This document shows positions 46,761 to 58,087 of a stretch of DNA of 64,000 nucleotides, in pieces. Source of the DNA: Amphibalanus amphitrite (lineage: Eukaryota > Arthropoda > Thecostraca > Balanomorpha > Balanidae); assembly GCF_019059575.1 (NCBI RefSeq), contig NW_024881857.1, positions 248,001 to 312,000 of the forward strand. Reading direction: 5' to 3'. Each line of letters begins with the position of its first letter. The first letter of the stretch is position 1. Below the pieces are notes generated by a model. It had not been told where the DNA came from. It worked only from the letters and a program-made list of their open reading frames with translations, and ran no database searches. A program made the position numbers and the translations under genes.

Positions 46761-49192
46761 ATGTCACAAAAATCTCTGACTGAATTCTTCCATCCAAGAA
46801 AGAGGCAGAGACCAGAGACATTAAAGAATGAGCCAGCTAAATCTGTCTTATCTAAAGGACTAGATGCGCCTGTGAAAAAGGCAAAGCGATTGAAGAGGGA
46901 TATTGCTGAACCTAGTTCAGCAGGGAATGGGGTGCAGTTCCACATGAGCAAAGAGCAGGTTTTGAAATCCTTGAAAAGTCAGAGTGATGTGGATTCCCAC
47001 TCAAAGTCACCTGCCAAACATGCCCATCTTGTCAGACTCAAAGAAAAACTGACTGATTTCAAGACTGCCTCTCAGACCCTCAGGGACTTCAAAGCTGGCA
47101 GTGATGCTCTGGGTGCAACAAAAACTGATTGTGGTGTGTTTTCGGCACAAGAACCAAAAGCTACAAGTGCCTCGAGGCCACACAACTCGACTCAAACATT
47201 TGTGACAGCAAAGAGCGTTCAACGCAACTTGTTTGGAGGATCAGATGATAAGCCTGCACCACAGAAAGAAAAACTCGCTGATAGTGCACCAAGACCGGGA
47301 GTGGCTCCGGGTATGTCGCCGCAGAAGATGAAGGAATCGCTGATGAAGTGCAACAACATCGGTCAGCTGAAGGAGCGGCTCGCGGGCTACAATAACGCTA
47401 AGCAGAAGCTGAAGGACTTTCAAGCCGCCAAGGAGACGCTCAGCGCCAAGGATCAGATTTCCAAGCCCAAACAGACGCTGGAGTTCGAGATCACCAGCCC
47501 AGTGAAGACCCCCAAGAAGAGTATCGCCAGTCCATCCCCTAAGAAGACCCCGGCGTACGAGCGTTTCCAGCACCTTCTGCACGACACGCCCTCGACGCTC
47601 TCCCTGCCGTACAAGTACCGTTTCCTCAAGGAGGCGTTCCACTGCCTGGATACTGTGGCCTCCTTCCTCCACAACAGGAAAGAGATCATCACATTCAAGA
47701 AGCTGAAATCGTCAGTGCAGGAGATGCTCACCAAGAACTTCACCGAGGCTCAGCTGGCGCAGATCAAGACGGTGTTTCCGTTTGCCTACATCTTCAGGCG
47801 AGAGAAGAACCTGCCCAACCACAAGGTGACGCCCAACAACAAGAACAAGTGGCAGCTGACGGTGGAGGTCAACACAAACTACGAGTCCGGTGAGTTGATG
47901 GAGCTGTCTATTACTGACGGCACTTTTCCGACATACCTGTGTCTCATACACGATATCTTGTTGACTCTGAGCTACGGCCTACGTGTCATTTTATCGTAAG
48001 GCGTGTCGGCTGGTTTCTCCCATCGATGTAATGATCAGGTTATTGTGACTTGCAAGGTTCGCATGAACTATGTCTCAATAGTATGGCAGTCACAGAGAGG
48101 AAATCGGGTCCTTTCAGCATTCACGTAGAAATAGTAAATAGCTGGAAGTGGTTCAGCCTCGTTTTATGAAAGACTTGTTTGACTCATGCGCTGTAGTCAC
48201 ATGACAGCCTCCAGCGTCTCTCTGGAGCACGTTTCATTTGGATGGCCAGATAAAGCCAAAGAAGCAGGAATGTTTCCCTCACACCCTCAGAACTTTGGCA
48301 TTAATCCGTTGAAACGTATTTTCCCTAAATGACACCAACCTCCTGGTTTCCAGACATGAAGTCTCCGGCGCCGGCCGCCGAATCGGTCGGCTCGGCGCCG
48401 CGGAGTTCGGTCGAATACCGCAAACTCACGCCGGGAATGCTGCTGCAGCGCGGGCGCATCTTCCACGCGGCGCTGGTGGACCTGGTGCTGCAGCACCACC
48501 AGGAGTTTCTGCTGCAGCTGGACCCGCCCTTCACCGTGGATCCTGCGCGCATCACCCGCTGGCACCCGCAGTTCCCGCTGGAGGCGGTGCCCGACGTGCC
48601 GGCCGCCGAGCTGCCACAACCGCCGGCCGACGAGACGGGCGGCACGGCGCGCGATGTCCTGGAGCGCGCCCGCCACATCGTCTCCAAGTACCCCCACCTG
48701 CGCGAGACACTGGAGGCGGTGGCCGGCCCGGCGCCGGAGGCGGCCCCGTCCGAGCCCCAGCCCGGCCCCAGCGGCGCCCAGCCGGCCGCACCGCCGGCGG
48801 GCGCCGGACGGCTGCCGGCCGGACTGCTGGAGCGGATCCGCGCGCGCGAGGCGGCACGTCAGCAGCGGCTGATGACCCGGACCCCGGCCGAGAGCCGGCG
48901 GCTGAACATGCTGGCCCGTCTGCCGCAGCTGGTGCGCAGCCTGCGCGCCACGTTTGTCACGGAGCGGCGCGCCGCGCTGCCGCTGGAGACGGTGATGACG
49001 CGGCTGTCGGACAGCAGCCGCGGCCTTGCCGAGTGTGACGACCTCCGCAAACACGTGGAGCTACTGGCAGAGGAGGCGCCGCAGTTTGTGCAGATCGTGC
49101 AGCTCAAGTTGGGCACCTTCGTGAAGCTGGTGAAGGACGTGGATGTTAACGCTGTTGTGGCGTCGCTGGAGAAGAAGTTGGAAAAACAGTGA
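46761..49192 (+). CDS. CDT1: DNA replication licensing factor CDT1, complete
   Basis: Two coding exons, 46761-47889 and 48354-49192, join in phase 1 and give 655 residues (human 546). CDT1 loads the MCM helicase at origins in G1 and is restrained by geminin and by proteolysis. The N-terminus is a PCNA-binding degron: QKSLTEFFHPRKR at residues 3-15 fits Q-x-x-L-T-x-F-F with a basic residue four places after FF, the signal read by CRL4-Cdt2, although TE replaces the usual TD. Residues about 270-375 match the geminin-binding domain (PAYERFQHLLHD, LPYKYRFLKEAFHCLDT, FLHNRKEIITFKKL, QIKTVFPFAYIFR). Exon 2 holds the C-terminal winged-helix region that binds MCM (TRWHPQFPLEAVPD, LLERIRAREA, RLPQLVRSLRATFV). 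The ATG at 46761 is preferred over upstream non-ATG frame because it places the degron at the extreme N-terminus. The upstream acceptor at 46711 indicates a 5' UTR exon further left. Confidence 0.95.
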
Positions 49193-51842
49193 TATTATAG
49201 GGCTGACTCGTCAGCTGATCAAGGCAATGACACAAGCCTTTCGTGGACCAAGCCTTATGTAGCCCTGGTCCACGTGGACTTTGGTCCGCGTGATAGCCCG
49301 TTGAGCAGGGCTATCACGCATCGCATTTCTCAATTTATTACTCTTTTTTTGTCACATTCATTTTCGGTGCCTGCCATGGGTTCACCACACCATACACGTC
49401 ACCTACGACTAATCTGCTATGAAACCGGCCATGCTCAAATACATCTGTAATTTCGCATACCTTTGTTAGGAAGAAGTAACTTGCTTAACAGACGGACTCT
49501 GACCTTCAGGTTTAACTGACAACCTCTGAGGCCCGCATTAATGGTGCTCATACTGCCCTCTAATTGTGCGCGCCGATTCTCGCTTAGCGGTTCTAAAAAC
49601 AGGACGATGGTAGTGACGAGGGACGCCAATACGCCCACCACCACACGTGCTTTTGATCAGAGAAACAAAGCGTTAAGTAACGCAACAGCTTGTATTATTC
49701 GACGCGCACAGCTGTGATTATACGCACATCGACATTGTCTCCACACGAACACTGAAAACCCAGCACTCTGCGAGACGGTGACGGCTGACGGACGCGTCAC
49801 GTCGGCCATGTGTGTACCGTGTGTACCTAATTTGTAGCCTACGAGCAGTCGGACACAGCGCCCCCGTAACAACAGTCGACCAGCCCGGGCCGACACCGCA
49901 CGGCGGAGAATGGACAAAGGGAAACGTACATCCTCCTTGTGCGAAACGCCTGGATCAGGGCGCCTTTACAGACGTGAACTGACGGACCGGGGAGACTTGA
50001 GGCCAGGATATAAATTCAGTCGATGAATGTAGTGATGAACGGAAACCAGGTCACCATGATTTGTTGGCTTTTCTTTGCATTATGGCAGGCTCGAAATTCA
50101 GTGTAAACAGTCGCGGTTAGTATACACGAGGCATGTCTGCACATACGCATAGGCTCGGTAAGCAAGGAGTACAGCATGCCACCAGTTCAACCTGTGGCAA
50201 CGCGCTAACTGAAAGATAGAACTAGCACAAACCCAGCGTTACAATATAGTTGACGACCCTTCAGGCCGACCGTATATTTATGAGACACAAGTTAATCAGT
50301 TCGTTGTACCTACTAACCATTGCAAGTACTAGAACCCAATGCGTAACATGCAACACCATTCCTTGAACCCAGGCTAAGAGAATGTCACATCCACGCCAGG
50401 CTATGGTCAGATCTACACCAATTTGTCCTTCCATCTCGGAGCTCATATTTATTTGAATAACAAGCAATATTATAAATTTTGTGGTTTAACAAGTCCATGA
50501 AAGAGCGCAGTTAAAGAATATCTACAATGATAGTGTTATGGAATAGCATGATCATGCTTTTCGAAGTATTCCGTCAACGAAGAATTGAAAACATTGTTCA
50601 CCACGCAATGTCCTGAAATCCTCGGCTACTGAAGGGTATAACCGAGTGGCAAAGTCATCGGCCCTCTCAACACGACACAGGAGATAGAGCGAACCACGAT
50701 ACAGCACATGTCACACTGGGCCCTGCTTCCGCGAGAAAGCGCACGTCGAGACTCAGCCACTCGAAAACTTTGGTTACGCTCGTCTTTTGCATTCGCATCC
50801 ATATCCCACCGTCATCTCAATACATTACCATTTGCTGGTCCGTCTCACCCACAAACTTCACATCGAGCGCTACATATACAGAATGCCACTAGTCGCAGGC
50901 CTATCTCAAGCGGGAGCAGGGATACATCCAACACCGGGAGCACACTGGAAACAGGAGACGAGTCGCCATAGGCCCCGGATACGGCTCCATCATGAGCCAC
51001 CACTCACCGCCCAGTATGTACAGCAGTAGCCACCGGAGCTCGCCAAAGCAACATTAAAAACCACACGAGAAAATTTAATGGAGCGGCGTACAAAAATACG
51101 GTAATGGGTAACCATGGTCTTCTAGAAGTCAGCTAGTTCCTTTTCTGGTAGTAACTACAACAAACGGACACAGGAAACCCAGTCCCCGGGCGGCGCATCG
51201 ATTTGGCATCGGGTTACCATAGGTCGGCTGCTGACGTCACAGTAGCGCCAGGAGCGCAGCCAACGCGCCGGACCTGAGGCAATGCGCCGTAACCCACCAC
51301 CAAACGTCGGCCGGTCGCTCACACGACAGTTGGGCCACCAATTTACTGCACATAGGAGACCGAACCGCCCAGTACGACACTAGACAGTCGGGTTCAACAA
51401 AGTACCCGGGCCGTCCATTTCAGGCCATACAAGAGACCAGAACCATGCGGTCTGTTGATTCTGGACCGTACGGTCCGGCGGCATATATAGGATACCCGAA
51501 CCGTTCAGCCCGACAGCACACAGGAGACCCGAGATATCGGGCTCAGAAGTCCGCTAATGCACCCTAGACCACGCAACCAGTGCCTCCTCAAAGTACTCAC
51601 CGGTACTGAAACTGAAAGAACGACTCGCTCACTATGCCTGTCTCATAGTGATTACATTCCCTTACCCTAAAATACGCCCACCGCCCGCGGTGCGGAGTCC
51701 GAAGGTTGTATCAGCTCTCCCAGAAAACCTCACCCCTGGGCACCGCCGCGTCCCACAAACCCCGCCTAGAGCCCCACACAGGCAGACGGCCGGCCGGGTA
51801 GGCAGACGGCAGTAGCTAGTCGGGCGGAGGCTGCCGTCTTCC
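49193..51842. other. Intergenic between CDT1 and DESI2 (convergent 3' ends)
   Basis: The two genes point towards each other, so both 3' UTRs lie here. Short ORFs at 49435-50971 carry no recognisable domain. A TTTATT at 50451 (AATAAA on minus) could end DESI2, though it is 1.4 kb past the stop. Confidence 0.4.
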
Positions 51843-54045
51843 CTATATCGAGTTCATTGAGGAGGAGTGTGAGGGCGCCGCGCCGGAGCCGGACGCCGGC
51901 GGGCCGGGCGCCGCCGAGCCGGGGGTGGTGGCCGTCGGCTGGCCGGGTGTCTCCTCCAGCGAGTGCTGCAGGGCCACCGGTGTGAGCCACTCCTTGGGCA
52001 GACAGCGCTCCAGGAACGGCACCATGGCGCTGACAGAGGCCAGCCGGTTCACCCACGAGGGGATCTCGCGGCCCGTCAGCAGCTGCGGGCGACAGGACGG
52101 CGTCAGAGCGCGGTTAGAGGGCGGCGAGACAGAGATAGAGGGGTTAGACGGCTGTCAGAGATCGGGTCAGTAACCTGTCAATTACCGGAGATGCCTGCAT
52201 GAGCAAGTAAGTACGGATCGCAAACAAGTTTTTTCTCGTTGCACTCAGCATCGTTATCCGTTTGCGAAGTGCATTTACTCCGGTAATGTACCCTGGCAAG
52301 TGACTGATATCGCCACTTCTTATACAAAGTATAGCAGAGCGTGTAATAATGTCTGATAACATGGAGATTGGAGGGTGCTTTCTACCAATACTTTTTTTTC
52401 TAACTATCCCCAGCCCCCGAAAGCTAATCCAGAACTGCCAAGGAAGCCAAATAGTGCCAGTTCAGTCCACACTGAAACTCAGCAGCCGCGTTTAGACGCC
52501 AACGAACGTAACATTAGGGCTTCCGCGTCAAAACGCGTCTCCGTGGTCGACACTCGACTGAATGGGAAAGCGGCCTAACCCAGTGACGTAAAACAAACAT
52601 TGAGTTGCGATATCGATCGATCCCTTCCTTACCTGTGACAGATTGGATGTGAAGTGGTTGCAGTTCTTGTTGATAAGATGATATCGGTCACCGCGAAAGT
52701 CCTTGCCCATTTCCTCGATGATTCGATCCAAGTCGTCTCTCGTGAAGTCCGTGTACCCTAAATGTATAGATTGTCTGCAAATGACAAGATTATTGTCAGC
52801 GTAAACGGTAAACATCACGGTAGTATACTGCTAAGAGCAACTGTGAAGTTAACCACTGCTCCTTGAACAAAATAGTCTGGATTAAGACTAAAAATATGCT
52901 CACAAATAAACAGCACTTTAAATGTCAAATATCTATGGCCTGTATGGGTCATGAAACCTTTAACACTACACCAAAGGGTCGATGGGTGATAGAGCGGGAC
53001 GATGACCCAGAAATAAGAAGAACGTAAATAGCGTAATAAATGACCCCTGGGGTTTGGTCAGTCCATCTCTCAACAGGTGCGGATAACGAGTCAAAAGGCG
53101 ATCTGCCGCTGGCGGAACCTACTTGAACTTGAACTGTTCACCGAGGTCGTCCGCGTCCCTGGGTCGTATGGTGAACACCCCCGAGAACGGGAACGGGTGG
53201 CCGCCGTACGCGTACTCTGCAGCGAGAGGGAGGGCGAACGGTCAGACATACGGTGACGAGGGAGCAGACTCGCATAGACTGGTGTCACCAGGTGACACAC
53301 TGGCTATACGCCAGACGATGTGGCAACTGAGTCCAATCTGACCCTGGTATGTCAGATAAGGATTGGGAAAAATGTGGTCTGAAAAATACACAGAGTTCAC
53401 CGCCGTAAAAGCATCCCACATTCAATGACTACGCGCATTTAGGTTACTTTCAGTTTGACAACGCCCATAAACATTCGTTTCCACTCAACAGCAGCATATC
53501 AAGTTCGAACTCACCAAAACCGTAGATCTCTAGGCCGGAGTGAAAGACGCCGAACCCGATGTTCGAGGTATACTCGTTTATCCAGTACTGCAAAAGAGGA
53601 CGACACATGAGCAAAATAACCACATGCAATCATGATTATGTGTAACATGATATCATGATCATGAAATAATGAACTTTGATTCGTCCTCCCTGGGGTCTAG
53701 TGGAAAATGTGCATACATTTACTACCAGTACCGGTACATCCAGGGCCAGCGACTTTGAAACTGCATTGGTCAACAAAATAGTTGCTTAAAATATTATTTT
53801 GCGGTAAATGCTACTACGCTTACGTTTATATATCTTAGATAATATCACATCTCGTTTAATCAGTTGCCAACAGCTCAGACCTCCACCGACATCAGCCGTG
53901 TCTCACTCACCATGTCATAAACATTGAGAATGACCGGTTCTCGCGCCATGCCGCCGGGCACAGAGAGATCGTCCGACAGATCCTGCTGGTATCCCAAACA
54001 GCTGGGAAACGTCATCCGACAAAAATCTCCGAGACCGCTAGACAT
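51843..54045 (-). CDS. DESI2: Deubiquitinase/deSUMOylase DESI2 (PPPDE peptidase), complete
   Basis: Five exons on the minus strand, 54045-53911, 53587-53515, 53216-53123, 52774-52633 and 52082-51843, join in phase and give 227 residues (human DESI2 has 194). The PPPDE fold is a papain-like cysteine protease acting on ubiquitin or SUMO conjugates. The catalytic pair is visible: His in [10 protein letters not shown] and Cys in NKNCNHF. Other matches are [55 protein letters not shown] and CLPKEWLTP. The C-terminal tail is low-complexity, rich in Pro, Gly, Ala and Ser. The N-terminus has an extra 32 residues before [15 protein letters not shown]; the inner Met at about 33 fits the usual family start. 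A splice acceptor at 54069 begins this exon, so part of the 5' UTR lies upstream. Confidence 0.95.
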
Positions 54046-54068
54046 CTACTGCAGGCATTCCATACATC

Positions 54069-55400
54069 CTGAAACAATACACAAGTAGTAGAGTCACAAT
54101 CATACATAGACACAAAGGCAAAACAAATATGACAACTGACAAGTGATAAGCAGTGTGATGGCATCATCATTTAATCTCAATAATCATTTTGTTTGTTTTG
54201 CTGGAAGCATGCCCTTCTGGTCTGAAAACGCCATTGCAGAGCTATTTGGGATGATAATATAGGGTGGAGACTTGGGACATTAGACTGGGGTCTGTGTGGA
54301 CCATCGACAGCGCGCCGCAGCCCGCAGCGGCAGAGGCCGAAACGGTCGGACGGGAGCAGGGCCACGGAGTCGATGGATCTTCGGCGACTTCGACTCTGAT
54401 GGTGGCTTCCCAATATCGACTGCAGGCAGAACTGTCAACTCTGATCTGGCTCTGACTTTGCAGCCCTGGCAGGTCTGCAGAGTTAATGGATTTTTGGTGA
54501 TTCTGGCTCTGACTTCCAATATAGACTCCGACTCTCGTCAGAACTCAGAGCTGTCGACTCTGACCAACTCCATTGCTCCACATCTGACCCCACAACCCTA
54601 ATCATGAGTAAGCCATTGCCTGCCTTATCACTCTATCCAATGGTTACCCTGGAGAGATTGTAGATCAACCAAGATCTTGCCTTCACACTGGTTGTATGCT
54701 GGGGTGACTGCCAACATGGAAAGGGTACCATGAGCAGGGATGTGGATGGGTTGGTCCTGATTCCTGTGGAAGGTCAGATGGTTGCCAAAACAGTAAGGAC
54801 AGATTAATTGATCCTGTGATTGATCAAAAAATGCTTTTGATATTCTTAATGATGTTACTTCCTTGCTTCCTTTCCTTTTTGTAAAGTTAGGCCTTTTGGG
54901 TCTACTAAGACCTTTGCAGAGCTCGGTAGATGATAGTACTTAGAAAGACACATAATGGCCTGGCTAGTTACTCTTGTATGCCACTGGGGTTGAGCCTGTC
55001 ATGTAGACACTAAACAGGCCAGTAGCCCAGCCACACAGAACTGCTAACAGCTGTCCCACCACACCTAGACATGCCCCTGAGCCCTGAGGACCTACTCATG
55101 TTGGATAATGGTGACCATTAAATCCAGAATTGAGAACAGGCCAGAGTTTGAGGTGTGGAAGATAAGAATTTGACTATCCTGCAGATGCAGAATTCAAAGA
55201 GAGAATAACCTCCTCCTTCTTTGTGAATGCATAAATAATAAATTGCTACATTAGGTATTATCTTACTATGATATAGTAGGCATTTACCAATCTGTGACAA
55301 GTGCACAGTTAATTTTGTAGAAAGGCCCAGCCAGGGACCATTAAACTGCATAATCCTGCAGTTGCATGCAGCGCAGCAACCCCCGGGTATCTACATCAGA
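54069..55400. other. DESI2 upstream region, nothing else recognised
   Basis: This should contain the DESI2 5' UTR intron and promoter. A run of GACTCTGA-type phrases occurs at 54370-54560. No second gene is supported. Confidence 0.4.
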
Positions 55401-55646
55401 GGGCTGTTCACGGACCCTGTGTGCGGTCGGACCGCACACAGCCTCCAAGCTCCGCCCACTGCGTCCCTACGTCAGCCTTGCGTCACCGCACACAGCGACC
55501 GCTGTGGCCGGTCGGGACTGGCCACAGCGGACCGTCCACCGCACGCAGCCGTGACGTCAGAGCCGCCTACCCATCCCCTACCCCCACGCCTGCTGGACGT
55601 ACCGCACACACCGCACGCAGCAGTGTGCGGTGTCCGTGAACACCCC
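55401..55646. mobile_element. Foldback mini-element, 246 bp, with nested palindromes
   Basis: The ends GGGCTGTTCACGGAC and GTCCGTGAACACCCC are near-perfect inverted repeats. Inside are further palindromes, TGTGCGGTCGGACCGCACA and CCGCTGTGGCC paired with GGCCACAGCGG, so most of it can fold. Flanking TCAGA and TCAG suggest a 3-4 bp target duplication, which would favour a PIF/Harbinger-type mover, but this is not decisive. Confidence 0.75.
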
Positions 55647-56948
55647 TCAGCATGCTAAAAAGTTCCAGATGCTACAGCATTCAATTTGAACTTTGGAAGT
55701 TCACAATTCAAAACCATCTAGAAGATTTGACCATTTACTGATCAGCCCTGATCACTGATGTGTCTCTTCTATGCCATTATCATTTTGGGTGTGTCATAAC
55801 ATCACTACAATTAAGAACAATATGAGATGACACTGGGGCCCAAAAATCTTAGAATGCAATATCTATCTACCTCACACTTCACGGTGAAACCAGAGGATGT
55901 CACCAATCAACCATGCGCACTAGCCTGCAACACACTGGCTAGGATGGAAATCTGCTCTAGCCCACACCAAATAAGACCCATAACTCTAATGAATAATGAA
56001 GGGGTAGCTTTTGTTGTGATTTACAATCTATGACCAGAATATAAAGCATTTACCAATTTGAAATTAATGCTAGAACGCAAACGGTCAGTTCCGAATTCCG
56101 ATTCGATCGCACTTTGCGTCACGCCTTATTGAAATGCTGTCACTGTGAGAGGAGGAAAAATATAAAAAATGATAACAATACGTTGCTGAAATTAATTTTC
56201 ATGCAACACAACGCCAATTTGTACCCCACCAAAAACACTAACAAAGCAAACCAATCATCCGGACATGGACAGAGACATTCCCCGCAGCTGACCATCAGTA
56301 AACAACACTGAGTTTCAATTATTGCGCAGCTGAGACGCAGCAAAGAGATGCTAAATAAGTGCAAGCATTTACAACTTACAAAGCTGACATATTTGTAGCC
56401 ACCACTGATTTTGACTACATAGACACAATCCTGTCAAAGTTATTCATTCGACCAAGAATATTCTAATTACACTCGTCCTAATGCTGAAAGAGGTAGAAAA
56501 GCTGCTTTATATTTTCACCAAGCTATTTTTATTGTCTTATTTCCACCCAACTAAACTGACTAAATTGACCTGTCGTTTGCGCGGACATCTGTGATGCCCC
56601 GACTTCGACTCATGCCAAATACAGAATTATGGCTGCTTCAAAATTCCATCTTCTAGCTTATAAATGTGAATAACATTCGCATGCCATTAACAAATACTAT
56701 AATGCTCTTTTTAAAACCATGGGCTAGTTCTGGGGTCCTCAGGAACGGGGCCTTTCAACTGATGAGGGCCTACCAACACCGAGCCTCAGCTGTGAGTCGG
56801 GAAAGACCAAGACGATGACATTCCGCGCCTTAAGTAGGATGGCCTTCTGGGCCAGAGCTGCAAGTCCAGTCCAGACCACAACTCGCAAATGCACTCTGCC
56901 GGGAGCATGGCCATTGGACTCCCCAAACACACGCGTTGTTAAGACTAG
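55647..56948. other. Intergenic, A+T-rich
   Basis: Short ORFs only. A small G+C-richer patch around 56740-56930 has no recognisable product. Confidence 0.4.
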
Positions 56949-56954
56949 TTTATT
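56949..56954 (-). terminator. Candidate polyadenylation signal of kindlin
   Basis: AATAAA on the minus strand about 1.13 kb after the kindlin stop codon. The G+C-rich interval 56955-58087 would then be the 3' UTR, which explains its many short ORFs without domains. Confidence 0.4.
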
Positions 56955-58087
56955 TACATTTTACGCCGAAGTGGCTACAAGCGCCAGTGCACAGTTTGCG
57001 CCAGTCCGACCGACTCGCTGCAGGGCGGCCAGCACGTGAGGGCGACCCGCCGGCGGCCGGCACACACTTCAGAGCGGACTCCCCGCTCCGCTTGTTGCCA
57101 GTTGTACTTGCATTCGTTGCCGGGTCAAAGATCTACAAAAATAGCGCAGCCTATGCGGTTAGTTGCTGGCGAGGGGCACGAGACGAAGGCAGGCGGTGGC
57201 GGCGGCGCTGCTGCCCAGTCCAGCCGGCGGTGTCGGCAGGCTCAGTCAGTCCGGTCACTGCTGCCTCTCCCAGCGTCATACAGCGGCGGCGGCGGCACGT
57301 CACACCGGCAGGACGGGGACAGCGCGCAGGCATTAGACAGGCAGATACGGTGATTAGGTCGGTTAGATGCTGCTGTGACACGCAGTGGCCGGCTCTAGCT
57401 CGCGGGGTGACCCGGCTGCGCGGTGCACTCCCGGCGGCCCGGCGCCACTGGCGGCCTCTCGGCGGCCACGGCACCGCGCGAGTGTTCGCGAGGAAGCGAC
57501 TGCGTGGCTCACCTAGCCCTCAGTAAGCCGGGCGGGGTAACACCGGTCCCTTTGAGACTGTCGCTGTGCTTAGGAGAGCGTGGCACAGCTACACGATCAG
57601 ACCCGGCAGAGTTCGTCCCTCAGTCCGTCTGACTAGCCCGTTAGCTACACTCCGGCACCACGGCTCCGCACAGTCACTGCGACCTCTGCCGCCACGCTAC
57701 AAGGCACTCGGTCGCGGCGCGGCGGTCGCGCCGCCACTCACGGAAGCACAGTCTCACTCACACACACCTCATTCAACCAGCACGTAACACGAATTATATC
57801 AGTCACACGGCGTCAAAAAATCACACAGTTTCAGCACCACCGGTTCAGTCGCACCCCGCGTCAAATACCACCGCGTTCGGCTCTGCTCAAACGCGCGCAC
57901 CAGTAATAGTATAGATTAAAATTTCAACAACGCACTGCGCGGCGGGGCAGCCGCGTGCAATAACGACATTAAACATAGATTGTGCGCCCAGCGGCGCATG
58001 CCACTGCGCACGGCGCGGTGCGGCGCTCGCTCGCGAAGCGACAAACGCCCAGTTCATCTCAAAGAAGGGCGGTGGGCGCCGGCTCGC

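Noticed and set aside
47241..47951. Minus-strand ORFs opposite CDT1 exon 1
   Set aside because: Antisense shadows of a confirmed coding exon, with no domain of their own.
48287..49054. 255-codon minus-strand ORF opposite CDT1 exon 2
   Set aside because: It is an antisense shadow of the G+C-rich CDT1 exon; the plus strand matches CDT1 throughout.
56936..57787. Several ORFs up to 196 codons in G+C-rich DNA
   Set aside because: Repetitive Arg/Pro/Ala translations, and position downstream of the kindlin stop codon and before an AATAAA on that strand make 3' UTR more likely.
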